Shown here piece after piece: positions 54,953 to 63,305 of a stretch of DNA of 64,000 nucleotides; the stretch's first letter is position 1, and every line of letters starts with the position of its first letter. A model generated the notes under the pieces. That model saw only the letters and a list, made by a program, of their open reading frames with translations. It did not search any database and was not told where the DNA came from. The stretch is from Terriglobus roseus (lineage in GTDB: Bacteria; Acidobacteriota; Terriglobia; Terriglobales; Acidobacteriaceae), in assembly GCF_900105625.1 (NCBI RefSeq), contig NZ_FNSD01000001.1, positions 3,906,001 to 3,970,000 on the forward strand, in the 5' to 3' direction. A program made the translations under genes and the position numbers.

Positions 54953-55714
54953 TTGGCAGGAGACTGTAACATCGCCACCATTCAACAATCCGAAGGTATC
55001 GTCCTACGCACTTGGCCGTTTGGCGAGGCGGATCTGATGGTCGCTGTCTTCACGCGAGAGCAGGGAGTCGTGCGCGGCGTGGCACGGCATGCAATGCGCT
55101 CTTTACGGCGTTTCGGCGGCGCACTTGAACCTATGACGTACGTGCGCGCTGAGTGGGCCGAGCGGCCGAAGCAGGACGTTGTACGACTGGACCGATTCGA
55201 AATCCTTTGGTCCCCCTTGCGGGATTCGGTGGACTATCCGCGTGCTACCGCGCTCGCCTTTATGGCGGAGGTCCTGGAGGGGGCGCTGCCCGACCACGCT
55301 GTGGAGGACGATGTTTTTCGCCTGACGCTAGCTGCTGCGACACACCTGAAGGGGACCAACCTTGGGCTGCCAGTGACTTACTTTGCCCTTTGGATTACGC
55401 GGCTGCTGGGCTGGATGCCGGACCTGAACCGGTGCGCGATCAGTGGGGAAACGCTGCGGGCTCAAGCCGTCTATTACTCGCCCATGCGCGATGGTGTGTT
55501 CACTGCGAAGTTTCGGCCCAGCGGCTCGGTTTTGCTGCCCACCGAGGCCATTGCCACAGCCTCCCGCATCTTTCGAAAGCCACTGCCCGATCTGCTTGCG
55601 GAAGAACCGCCGGCGCGTGGTGCTGTCCAGCAACTACGGCGGTTCGCCATCACGATTCTTGAGCGGCACCTGGAAGACCGTCTGCGCAGCGCGCGTGCCC
55701 TGACCTTGCTCTAG
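54953..55714 (+). CDS. recO: DNA repair protein RecO
   Basis: 253 residues from TTG 54953. OB-fold start (QQSEGIVLRTWPFGEADLMV; FTREQGVVRGVARHAMRSL), then the helical part (LPVTYFALWITRLLGWMPDL). Loads RecA with RecR in recombinational repair. Only one Cys remains (RCAISGETL) where many RecO have a four-Cys zinc site. The start is unclear: the TTG has no ribosome site, whereas AGGAG (54958-54962) is 8 nt before an in-frame ATC at 54971. It begins 3 nt after the ferredoxin terminator. Confidence 0.9.
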   Translation: MAGDCNIATIQQSEGIVLRTWPFGEADLMVAVFTREQGVVRGVARHAMRSLRRFGGALEPMTYVRAEWAERPKQDVVRLDRFEILWSPLRDSVDYPRATALAFMAEVLEGALPDHAVEDDVFRLTLAAATHLKGTNLGLPVTYFALWITRLLGWMPDLNRCAISGETLRAQAVYYSPMRDGVFTAKFRPSGSVLLPTEAIATASRIFRKPLPDLLAEEPPARGAVQQLRRFAITILERHLEDRLRSARALTLL

Positions 55715-55735
55715 CGTCAGGGCAGCGCGAGTTGT

Positions 55736-57541
55736 CTATTGCCCGCCTGCCGCAATCCACGCATCCACCCGGCGTTCCAGTACATCGAGGGGAAGTGCGC
55801 CGGAGTCCAATACCTCGTCGTGGAAGGTCTTCAGGTTGAACTTCGGTCCCAGCTTCGCCTTTGCCCGGTCCCGTAGTTCGAGGATCTTCAGTTGGCCCAT
55901 CTTGTAGCCCAGTGCCTGTCCAGGCCATGCAATGTAGCGATCCGTCTCAGCCTGGATATTGGTCTCGTCGACGGAGGAGTGTTCGTGGAAGAAGTCGACC
56001 ATCTGTTGCCGCGTCCAGCCCTTGGAGTGCACGCCTGTGTCCACCACCAGCCGAATAGCCCGCCAGATATCAGCCTCGAGTCGGCCGTAGTCGTTGTAGG
56101 GATCCTGGAAGAAGCCCACATCCTTGCCAAGGTGCTCGGCGTAAAGGCCCCAGCCCTCCACGAAAGCCGTATATCCGCCGTTCTTGCGGAACTCAGGAAA
56201 TCCCTGCAACTCTTGACCGATTGCGATCTGCAGGTGATGTCCCGGAATACCCTCGTGGTACGCGATGTCCTCGGCGCCTTCCAGTCCGCGGTCCGCGAAG
56301 TTGTAGGTATTGACGAAGACCCTGCCGGGGCGCGAGCCGTCCGCGGTGCCTGGCTCGTAGTAGGCCTGTGACTGCTCCTTCTCCATGTATGCGGGTACCG
56401 TCGCAACCTCGAGCTTGGCCTTTGGCAGTCGGCCGAAGAGGTCCGGCAGCTTGGCCTGCATCTGCGCGATGGGAGCCTTATAGGCGTCGACCATCTGCTG
56501 TGCGGAGGTCGCGTGCAGCTTCGGGTTTGCCTTGATGGAGGCGTTAAAGGTCTTCAGATCGTTGAAGCCCATCTTCTTTGCGATGACCAGCATCTCTGCC
56601 TCATCGCGCTTCACCTCGGCGAGGCCAATCTGGTGGATCTCATCCGCTGTCTTATTGGTTGTGGTACTGCGGCGGATCAGGAAAGCGTAGTACGCCGCGC
56701 CATCCGGCATGGTGGACACACCGGGTGTCGAACGGGCCTTCGGGATGTACTGCGCCTTCAGGAAGCGGCCGAAGCGGTCGTAACTGGGCATGACCTTATC
56801 CGTGATGGCGGCCAGCGCTTCGGTGCGGATACGCTTCTGTTCCGCCACCGAGATGCTTGCCGGAAATTTGGTCAGCGGTAATGCAAAGGGGCTTGTCTCG
56901 GGCTTCGCGGTGGCCAGCGTGGTCACCTGCTTCAATACCTGCTGCATGATGAAGGCGGGCTGCGTGCGCCCGTCATCGATGCCGCTGCTCATCGACTCCT
57001 GAACCTGCGCGAAGACTGCTGGAACGGCATTCAGACGGGCGATGTAATTGTCGTAATCCTTTACGGTCCCGAAGGGCATCTGCGCGATAGTCTGCGGGAT
57101 GCCTGTGTGTGGGCCGTTGAACTGGCTGACGGGATTCTCCCATTCCTTGAATCGCACTGCTTCCTGATCGTCGATCAGCGAGCGCAGCAGTAGTTCTGCG
57201 GAGACGCGTTGTTGCTCGGGCAGGCCCGTCGTGTCGATGACGCCCAGGCGCGTGATGAAGTCTGCTTCTCGCGCCATCGCCGCATGGAAGGCGTTTGCGC
57301 TATAGTCCGTCCACAACGCGTTATAGCGCGGATCGCCCACGGATGTGGCGGTCTCCGGTGAAACCTTCAACTGGTACTGCCAATACTCATCGAACAGCTT
57401 GTCCAGTGCACGGGCTCGGGTCGCTGCATCTTGCGGGGCGGCGGCTGCGGCGGGCGAAGCGGCGATCTGCGCCGCGAGCGGAAAATTGTTGAAAGCGGGA
57501 AGCGCCAGGGCAGCGCAAAGAACAGGGGTGAGAAGACGCAT
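55736..57541 (-). CDS. DUF885 family secreted metallopeptidase-like protein
   Basis: 601 residues. Signal peptide (MRLLTPVLCAALALPAF onward), then the DUF885 domain with the zinc-type motif HExxPGHH at H429 (YHEGIPGHHLQIAIG) and the conserved EGWGLYAEHLG and DTGVHSKGWTRQQMVDF blocks. Probably a periplasmic peptidase; some members hydrolyse dipeptides. ATG 57541 preferred; 57598 is open but weak. It converges on recO with 21 nt between them. Confidence 0.9.
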   Translation of the reverse strand: MRLLTPVLCAALALPAFNNFPLAAQIAASPAAAAAPQDAATRARALDKLFDEYWQYQLKVSPETATSVGDPRYNALWTDYSANAFHAAMAREADFITRLGVIDTTGLPEQQRVSAELLLRSLIDDQEAVRFKEWENPVSQFNGPHTGIPQTIAQMPFGTVKDYDNYIARLNAVPAVFAQVQESMSSGIDDGRTQPAFIMQQVLKQVTTLATAKPETSPFALPLTKFPASISVAEQKRIRTEALAAITDKVMPSYDRFGRFLKAQYIPKARSTPGVSTMPDGAAYYAFLIRRSTTTNKTADEIHQIGLAEVKRDEAEMLVIAKKMGFNDLKTFNASIKANPKLHATSAQQMVDAYKAPIAQMQAKLPDLFGRLPKAKLEVATVPAYMEKEQSQAYYEPGTADGSRPGRVFVNTYNFADRGLEGAEDIAYHEGIPGHHLQIAIGQELQGFPEFRKNGGYTAFVEGWGLYAEHLGKDVGFFQDPYNDYGRLEADIWRAIRLVVDTGVHSKGWTRQQMVDFFHEHSSVDETNIQAETDRYIAWPGQALGYKMGQLKILELRDRAKAKLGPKFNLKTFHDEVLDSGALPLDVLERRVDAWIAAGGQ

Positions 57542-57594
57542 GGATGAAAGCACTCCGAGCCGCAGTGTATCGCCTCCTGCGGCAATGGTGCGCG

Positions 57595-57807
57595 TCACCC
57601 GGACGTCATGACGGAGAAGGCGTCCAGCATGCGATAGAGCGTTGAGCGGCTGATGCCAAGCAACTCGGCCGCGCGAAGCTTGTTGCCGTCACAACGGTGC
57701 AATGTCAAAAGCACGTGGCCGCGAACGACATGATCGAGCCGCCATGCGCGGAGGTCGTTGCCTTCGACTGCGTTTCTATGCGGAAGGAGGTGTGATTGCG
57801 TTCTCAC
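57595..57807 (-). CDS. orphan Fis-type helix-turn-helix protein
   Basis: 70 residues from GTG 57807. The C-terminal half is a Fis/NtrC-type DNA-binding domain ([35 protein letters not shown]). No receiver or AAA+ domain precedes it and no stop-interrupted remnant of them is seen upstream, so it is either a small stand-alone regulator or the last piece of a decayed NtrC-family gene. AGGG lies 5 nt before the GTG. It ends 53 nt before the DUF885 gene on the same strand. Confidence 0.6.
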   Translation of the reverse strand: MRTQSHLLPHRNAVEGNDLRAWRLDHVVRGHVLLTLHRCDGNKLRAAELLGISRSTLYRMLDAFSVMTSG

Positions 57808-57870
57808 AGATGCCCTATCGGCACCGCAGTTGCATGGTTGAGCGGAGAAGCGAACCGCGTACAAAGATGA

Positions 57871-57894
57871 ATGGGAAGGCCGAAGCCTTCCCAT
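57871..57894 (-). terminator. terminator after the bacilliredoxin gene
   Basis: ATGGGAAGGC and GCCTTCCCAT form a perfect 10-bp stem; on the minus strand the loop is TTCG. No long U tract. 24 nt past the stop at 57919. Confidence 0.6.
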
Positions 57895-57918
57895 TGCCGT
57901 AGACCGTTACCAGATCGC

Positions 57919-58344
57919 TTACGCGTTGGCCTTGGCGCAGTAAGCATCGAACGCCCGCGCGAGTTCCGTGGCGATCGCGGGCGCATTCGCGCCTTCAATT
58001 GCGGAGCGCTGCATCAGATATACTAGCTGGCCGTCGCGCAGGATGGCGATGGCGGGCGAGGTCGGCGGGTGTCCACCGAAGTAGCCACGAGCCTTCTCGG
58101 TGGCTTCGCGATCCTGGCCTGCGAAGACGGTGATGGCGTAATCGGGCTTCTGCGTGTGCTGCATCGCCATGCGAACACCCGGCCGCATCTTGCCGGCTGC
58201 GCAACCGCAGATGGAGTTGACGACAACCAGCGTCGTTCCGGACTGCGCCAATGCCTGGTCGACTTCGGCTGCGGTGCGTGCTTCGCTGATGCCTGCGCGC
58301 GTAAGCTCTTCGCGCATCGGGATCACCATAATCTCTGGATACAT
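57919..58344 (-). CDS. BrxA/BrxB family bacilliredoxin
   Basis: 141 residues, normal length. Thioredoxin-like fold with the CGC active site (VVNSICGCAAGKMRPG) and the family start MYPEIMVIPMREELTRAG. In Bacillus these enzymes remove bacillithiol from proteins, and YfiT/BstA-like proteins (one at 19524) are thiol transferases; whether this organism makes bacillithiol is not shown here. ATG 58344 has a strong GGAGGAAG just upstream. The longer frame to 58902 is antisense to murB. Confidence 0.93.
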   Translation of the reverse strand: MYPEIMVIPMREELTRAGISEARTAAEVDQALAQSGTTLVVVNSICGCAAGKMRPGVRMAMQHTQKPDYAITVFAGQDREATEKARGYFGGHPPTSPAIAILRDGQLVYLMQRSAIEGANAPAIATELARAFDAYCAKANA

Positions 58345-58460
58345 GCTTCCTCCATGCCAATCGGGGTGAAAGCCCGCGGCAGTTCGTTGGATTGATTCTA
58401 TCTGGATGCGCGAGCATCCGCTTCGGTTCCACCAGCGCTGCTGGCCCGGCCGGACGCTGG

Positions 58461-58466
58461 TAGGCT
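58461..58466 (+). promoter_or_regulatory. -10-like box of leaderless murB
   Basis: TAGGCT 7 nt before GTG 58474; no ribosome-binding site. Confidence 0.4.
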
Positions 58467-58473
58467 CAAATCC

Positions 58474-59553
58474 GTGCAGATTGAGGAACATGTACAGCTC
58501 GCTCCTTTCACCACACTTGGCATCGGCGGCCCGGCTCGCTGGCTCCTGACCGCGACGACGCAAGCCGATGTTGTGGCGGCAGTAGACTTCGCCCGCGAGC
58601 GGACGCTGCCGGTCTTCGTCCTGGGCGGTGGCAGCAATCTGCTGATCGCAGACGACGGCTTCGCCGGCGTCGTGCTGCGGATGGCTATACCGGGCATTTC
58701 GAAGGAGATAGCCACGGATGGCCGAACACTCGTTCGCGCGGGAGCGGGTGAGCCGTGGGACGGATTCGTGCAGTTTGCCGTGGCCGCTGACCTTGCTGGC
58801 GTGGAGTGCCTGGCAGGCATTCCTGGCACCGTTGGCGGAACGCCCGTGCAGAATGTGGGCGCCTACGGTCAGGAGGTCGCTGAGACGATTGCGGTCGTCC
58901 ACGCTTTCGACACGCAGACCGGCGGGTTCGTCGAGCTATCAAACGAGGACTGCGGCTTTTCCTATCGCACGAGTGTCCTGAACACCAGCGAACGTGGGCG
59001 CTACATCGTCGTCCGCGTGGACTTCCGGCTGCAGCCCGGCGGCGCTCCGAAGCTGGCCTACGCGGATCTTCGCAAGCACTTCGGATTCACCGTCAATGGT
59101 GTGCCGGGCGACGTCACATCTGCGGCTTCGCCTACCCTCTCAGAAGTCGCGGATGCCGTGCGAGACATTCGTAAAAGTAAAGGCATGGTCTTCGATGCGG
59201 CCGATCCCAATTCACATTCGGCGGGCTCGTTCTTCCGCAATCCCATCGTGCCGCAGGAGGCGCTCCTCCGCGTCTCGGAGGCCTCCGGTCTGGCTGTGGA
59301 TGCTGTGCCGCATTGGCCTGCGGGGGACGGGCTGGTGAAGCTGCCTGCAGCGTGGCTGTTGGAGCGCGCGGGCTTCGAACGTGGTTATGCGCTCGGGAAC
59401 GCCGGCATCTCGACGCGGCATACGCTCGCGCTGGTGAATCGCGGCAGCGCTACGGCGGCGGACATGATCGCACTACGGGAACGCATCATCGCGGACGTTG
59501 CATCAAAATTCGGCATCACGCTGGAGCAGGAACCGGTCAGCATCGGAAGCTAG
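58474..59553 (+). CDS. murB: UDP-N-acetylenolpyruvoylglucosamine reductase
   Basis: 359 residues, type I. FAD-binding region (FVLGGGSNLLIADDGFAGVV; GIPGTVGGTPVQNVGAYGQE), catalytic Ser in HSAGSFFRNPIV and the C-terminal Glu region (RERIIADVASKFGITLEQEP). Reduces enolpyruvyl-UDP-GlcNAc to UDP-MurNAc in the first committed part of peptidoglycan synthesis. GTG start with TAGGCT 7 nt upstream. Stands alone, divergent from the bacilliredoxin gene. Confidence 0.96.
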   Translation: MQIEEHVQLAPFTTLGIGGPARWLLTATTQADVVAAVDFARERTLPVFVLGGGSNLLIADDGFAGVVLRMAIPGISKEIATDGRTLVRAGAGEPWDGFVQFAVAADLAGVECLAGIPGTVGGTPVQNVGAYGQEVAETIAVVHAFDTQTGGFVELSNEDCGFSYRTSVLNTSERGRYIVVRVDFRLQPGGAPKLAYADLRKHFGFTVNGVPGDVTSAASPTLSEVADAVRDIRKSKGMVFDAADPNSHSAGSFFRNPIVPQEALLRVSEASGLAVDAVPHWPAGDGLVKLPAAWLLERAGFERGYALGNAGISTRHTLALVNRGSATAADMIALRERIIADVASKFGITLEQEPVSIGS

Positions 59554-59630
59554 TTTGCCTGGCCTATCGAGTGTGAATCCCTACGCTTCTCTCCGGCATG
59601 ACACCTGTCCTGAAACGAAATGATGAGGGA

Positions 59631-60293
59631 CTAGATCGGCAGCAGATCGTCAGAAAGCACGTTGCGTGTCGGGCCCTGTGCGGTGATCTTTCCGTCGTCG
59701 ATGGTAAGCGTCTCGGTGTTCAGCAGTACGGCCTCCGCTGGATCGTGTGTGACGGAGAGGATGCCGATCCCACGCTGACCGCAATGTTCGCGGACGCGGA
59801 GGATCAGTTCGTTACGCTGTGCGCGATGCATGCCCGTAAAAACTTCGTCCAGTAGCAGCAAGAGAGGTTCGCCAGCAAGTGCGCGCGCGATGGCCACACG
59901 TTTGCGCTCTCCGCCAGAGAGTGTGGGGATGCGAGCCTGCTGCAGGGAACGGAGTTCAAACAGGCGGAGCAGCGTTTCAAATTTGCTCTCGCTGTCTTTC
60001 GGCGAGATGCCGAAGCGGATGTTCTCTTCCGCGGTCAGGTGCGGAAAGAGTGCGGGATCCGTGGCAACGAGGCCGATGCGACGTCTGTGCGCGGGAATGT
60101 GACTGAGATCTTGACCGTCGAGCCAAACTTCGCTGCCGATAGGCGTCCAGAGTCCTGCAATCAAGCGCAGCAGGGAAGATTTTCCCGATCCCGAGGGGCC
60201 GAAGAGCGAGGTCGAAGTATCCCTCATCGTCGTGTCCACGCGGAGGCGGATGCCACCGATCGGGGCGTCGCACTTCACTCTAAGTTCGGTCAC
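59631..60293 (-). CDS. modC: molybdate ABC transporter ATPase, short form
   Basis: 220 residues. Walker A FGPSGSGKSSLLRLI, signature LSGGERKRVAIARAL, Walker B LLLLLDEVF and the switch His in SVTHDPAEA. It lacks the C-terminal MOP/TOBE molybdate-binding domain of E. coli ModC (352 residues), so oxyanion feedback through ModC is not expected. GTG start overlaps the modB stop by 4 nt. Third gene of modABC; energises uptake at the inner membrane. Confidence 0.93.
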   Translation of the reverse strand: MTELRVKCDAPIGGIRLRVDTTMRDTSTSLFGPSGSGKSSLLRLIAGLWTPIGSEVWLDGQDLSHIPAHRRRIGLVATDPALFPHLTAEENIRFGISPKDSESKFETLLRLFELRSLQQARIPTLSGGERKRVAIARALAGEPLLLLLDEVFTGMHRAQRNELILRVREHCGQRGIGILSVTHDPAEAVLLNTETLTIDDGKITAQGPTRNVLSDDLLPI

Positions 60294-60961
60294 GCGGCTA
60301 CTCGCGATCTTCGCTGAAACGGCTTCATGTAGAGCAGAATCAGCGCAATGGTGGAGAAGCCAAGCAGCAGCAGCGCAAGACGCGATGCCGCGTTAAAGTC
60401 GCCGTTTTCGACGAGATCATACAGCGCGATGGATAGCGTTTTTGTCCGGCCGGGGATGCTTCCTCCCAGCATGAGTACGACGCCGAATTCGCCCACGGTG
60501 TGGGTGAAGGCCAGGACCGCTGCGGTCACAATGGATCCTTTCGCCAGCGGCATCGCGATGCGCATGAAGCGTCGACTCGGAGAGGCACCGAGCGTCGCTG
60601 CTGCGTCCAGATAGGCAGGATCGACCGCGCGCAGGCCCGCGATAATCGGCTGCACAGCAAATGGGAGGCTGTAGAGGACCGAACCCAAGACCAGTCCCTG
60701 AAAGGAGAAGGCGAGCGTATGTCCCAGCATCGCGATTACCGCTCGCCCAATTGCTGTTGTTGGCCCGAGGCCGACGAGAAGGTAGAAGCCGAGAACCGTC
60801 GGTGGCAGCACAAGCGGGAGGGCGATGATCGCCTCTGCAAGGAAGCGAGCGCGAGTCGTAGCGAATGCAATCCACCCCGCGAGCGGGAGTGCAATGGCGA
60901 TCAGCAGCACGGTGGTGAGCGCGGCGAGGCGCAGTGTCAGCCAGAGAGCCTCGGTGTCCAT
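60290..60961 (-). CDS. modB: molybdate ABC transporter permease
   Basis: 223 residues, five or six spans, with the EAA loop (LDAATLGASPSRRFMRIAMP) that contacts ModC. Typical ModB stretches: IALPLVLPPTVLGFYLLVGL and FTHTVGEFGVVLMLGGSIPG. ATG 60961 has GGAGG 8 nt upstream. Overlaps modC by 4 nt and follows modA by 48 nt. Confidence 0.96.
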   Translation of the reverse strand: MDTEALWLTLRLAALTTVLLIAIALPLAGWIAFATTRARFLAEAIIALPLVLPPTVLGFYLLVGLGPTTAIGRAVIAMLGHTLAFSFQGLVLGSVLYSLPFAVQPIIAGLRAVDPAYLDAAATLGASPSRRFMRIAMPLAKGSIVTAAVLAFTHTVGEFGVVLMLGGSIPGRTKTLSIALYDLVENGDFNAASRLALLLLGFSTIALILLYMKPFQRRSRVAA

Positions 60962-61009
60962 TGATCGCCCTCCGCTTGAGAACGATTTTATGCGATTCGG
61001 AGCGAATGC

Positions 61010-61765
61010 CTACTTGACCGCCTGCAATCCAAGCTTGCTCAGGTTTTGCTGCACCTGGTCGCTGAGAACGAAGTTCAGCAACTTGTGTGCGCCTTCCACA
61101 TTCGCGCCCTTCTTCAGAATGACGGCGCTTTGGATGATCTCCGGATACTGGCTGAAGGGAAAGAGCACGAAGGTTCCTTTGTCGCGATAGGCGGGGGACA
61201 TGGCGATGGTCTGCGACATCATGGCCAGCTCTGCGTTACCACTGAGGGCAAACTGTCCTGCTTGGGCCACACTCTCTGCCTGCACGATGTGCGGCGCGAC
61301 GTTGTCCCACAGCTTCATGCGCTTGAGCACAATCACAGCGGATCGGCCGTAGGGCGCGCGATCCGGATTAGCGACGGCAACGGGCCCGAGGTCCTTGCGT
61401 GACAGGGCATCGATGGAGAGCGGACTGAAGCGCGATCCCTTACGCGTCCAGAGAACGAGAAGGCCCTTGGCGTATGGGATGGGTGACTTGGTTTCGGTCA
61501 AGCCATCGGCGACGACCTGCTCTGCGAAGTAAAAGTCGGCAGAGAAGAAGATATCGGCGGGGGCACCGTTCTGAATCTGCTGCGCAAGCGTCGCCGAAGA
61601 GGCGAAGGAGACCTTGAGTTTGAGACCCGTTTTCTGCTCGAAGATCGGACCGACCACCTGCAGGACCGGCTCCATATCCGCTGCTGCGGAGACGGTAACG
61701 ACCTTGTTGTCCTGTGCATGGATTGCCAACGGAGCAGCTGCCGTGAGGAGGAAGGCTGCAAGCAT
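61010..61765 (-). CDS. modA: molybdate-binding periplasmic protein
   Basis: 251 residues from ATG 61765, the usual ModA length. Signal peptide (MLAAFLLTAAAPLAIHAQ), then ligand-binding blocks VSAAADMEPVLQVVGPIFEQ, SFASSATLAQQIQNGAPADI and PVAVANPDRAPYGRSAVIVL. Binds molybdate or tungstate for ModBC. The signal lacks basic residues; the frame is open to 61966 and would add them (GARSRRSFTA), but that part overlaps the thrC start. TAGTTT 7 nt before ATG 61765 gives weak support for the short form. Confidence 0.9.
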   Translation of the reverse strand: MLAAFLLTAAAPLAIHAQDNKVVTVSAAADMEPVLQVVGPIFEQKTGLKLKVSFASSATLAQQIQNGAPADIFFSADFYFAEQVVADGLTETKSPIPYAKGLLVLWTRKGSRFSPLSIDALSRKDLGPVAVANPDRAPYGRSAVIVLKRMKLWDNVAPHIVQAESVAQAGQFALSGNAELAMMSQTIAMSPAYRDKGTFVLFPFSQYPEIIQSAVILKKGANVEGAHKLLNFVLSDQVQQNLSKLGLQAVK

Positions 61766-61934
61766 CGCGGTGAAACTACGGCGAGAGCGGGCGCCGGCGG
61801 GCGCTATTTTGTGACCTGCATCCCGTGCTGGATTGGAGGTTTGTGTGATCCATGTCTCAACCGCCAGACGTGTGACACCCGGCCACGTGGCCAGCTGCTG
61901 GCCGGCGCGAGCCGCCGTGTTCTTTACAGTGCGG

Positions 61935-61940
61935 TACCCT
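61935..61940 (+). promoter_or_regulatory. -10-like box of leaderless thrC
   Basis: TACCCT 10 nt before ATG 61951; no ribosome-binding site. Confidence 0.4.
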
Positions 61941-61950
61941 AGAGTCATCC

Positions 61951-63303
61951 ATGTCATTGCGTTCACATCAGCTTCGATGCATCGGAAGTGGCGAGCGGAT
62001 CGCTCCCGATGAAGTTAGTAGCGACTTCCGCGACCCCGTCTCCGGCGAACTGTACGAGGTCGAGTACCCGTGGAGCGAGTCGCGTGGCGATTCCGCGGCC
62101 ACCAACAAGCCGAATGCCAGTGCGTTGCGGCATCTTTGGGCCGAGCGTCGCGATTCTACGTTGCCCATCGATCAGAGTGGTGTGTGGCGCTATCGCGACC
62201 TGCTGCCCATTCTGAACGACGATGCGAACGCGATCACGCTACGCGAGGGCAATACGCCCCTTTACGACCTGCCGCGGAATGCGAAGGCCTTGGGGCTGGA
62301 TTTCCTGCTGGCCAAGCATCAGGGTATGAACCCGACGGGTTCTTTCAAGGACACCGGCATGACGTCCGCGCTGTCGGTCGCCGCAGAGCGTGGCTACAAG
62401 TGGGTCGCGTGTGCGTCCACGGGGAATACGTCAGCCGCCATGGCTGCGTATGCTGCCCGCGCCGGTCTGCGGGCAATCGTGTTTATTCCCGAAGGCAAGA
62501 TCGCGTGGGGCAAGCTGTCGCAGTCGATGGACTATGGCGCCGTCACCGTGCAGCTGAAGACAGACTTCGACGGCTGCGTGAAGATGCTAACCGACATGGT
62601 CAAAAAGAACCCGATCTACCTGCTGAACAGCGTGAATCCGTATCGACTGGAAGGTCAGAAGACGCCCGCGATCGAGATTTGCGAGCAGCTTGACTGGCAG
62701 GTGCCGGATCACGTGATCGTTCCGGGCGGTAACCTGGCCAACGGTTCGGCATTGGGTAAGGGCTTTGGCGAGTTGAAGCACCTTGGCTTCATCGACCGCA
62801 TTCCGAAGATTTCGGTGATCCAGGCGGAGGGAGCGAATCCGCTCTTCCAATGGTTCACGAACGCCGAGAAGATGCTGCATCCCGTCACTGCGCACACGCG
62901 CGCAACGGCGATTCGCATTGGTAATCCGGCAAGCTGGCGCAAGGCTGCCCGTATTATTGAGGCCACTGGCGGATGGTGCGAGCAGGCGAACGAGAGCGAG
63001 ATTGCTCTCGCAAAGGCGCAGATCGGCGCCGAAGGCATCGGCTGCGAGCCGGCCTCAGCCGTAACGTTAGCGGGCCTGAAAAAGCTGCTGAAGTCGGGAC
63101 ACGTACAGACGGGCGAACGCGTCGTCCTGCTGCTGACCGGACACACGCTGAAGGATCCGGAGTACACGATCGACTTTCACAAGGATCTGCTTGCGACGGA
63201 TCTTCCGGAGGCTGCGCCGTTCCGCAAGCCCCCCATTGTGCTGGAGCCGAACGAGTCTGCCGTGATGCGTGCCCTGGAAGCCGAGATGGCGGCGACGGTC
63301 TAG
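61951..63303 (+). CDS. thrC: threonine synthase
   Basis: 450 residues. PLP lysine in PTGSFKDTGMTSALSVA, phosphate loop CASTGNTSAAMAAYA, and the glycine loop PGGNLANGSALGKGFG. The N-terminal domain (LRCIGSGERIAPDEVSSDFR) looks like the degenerate zinc-ribbon start of this subfamily. Converts O-phosphohomoserine to threonine. No Shine-Dalgarno before ATG 61951; TACCCT 10 nt upstream. Followed 2 nt later by thrB. Confidence 0.96.
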   Translation: MSLRSHQLRCIGSGERIAPDEVSSDFRDPVSGELYEVEYPWSESRGDSAATNKPNASALRHLWAERRDSTLPIDQSGVWRYRDLLPILNDDANAITLREGNTPLYDLPRNAKALGLDFLLAKHQGMNPTGSFKDTGMTSALSVAAERGYKWVACASTGNTSAAMAAYAARAGLRAIVFIPEGKIAWGKLSQSMDYGAVTVQLKTDFDGCVKMLTDMVKKNPIYLLNSVNPYRLEGQKTPAIEICEQLDWQVPDHVIVPGGNLANGSALGKGFGELKHLGFIDRIPKISVIQAEGANPLFQWFTNAEKMLHPVTAHTRATAIRIGNPASWRKAARIIEATGGWCEQANESEIALAKAQIGAEGIGCEPASAVTLAGLKKLLKSGHVQTGERVVLLLTGHTLKDPEYTIDFHKDLLATDLPEAAPFRKPPIVLEPNESAVMRALEAEMAATV

Positions 63304-63305
63304 CG

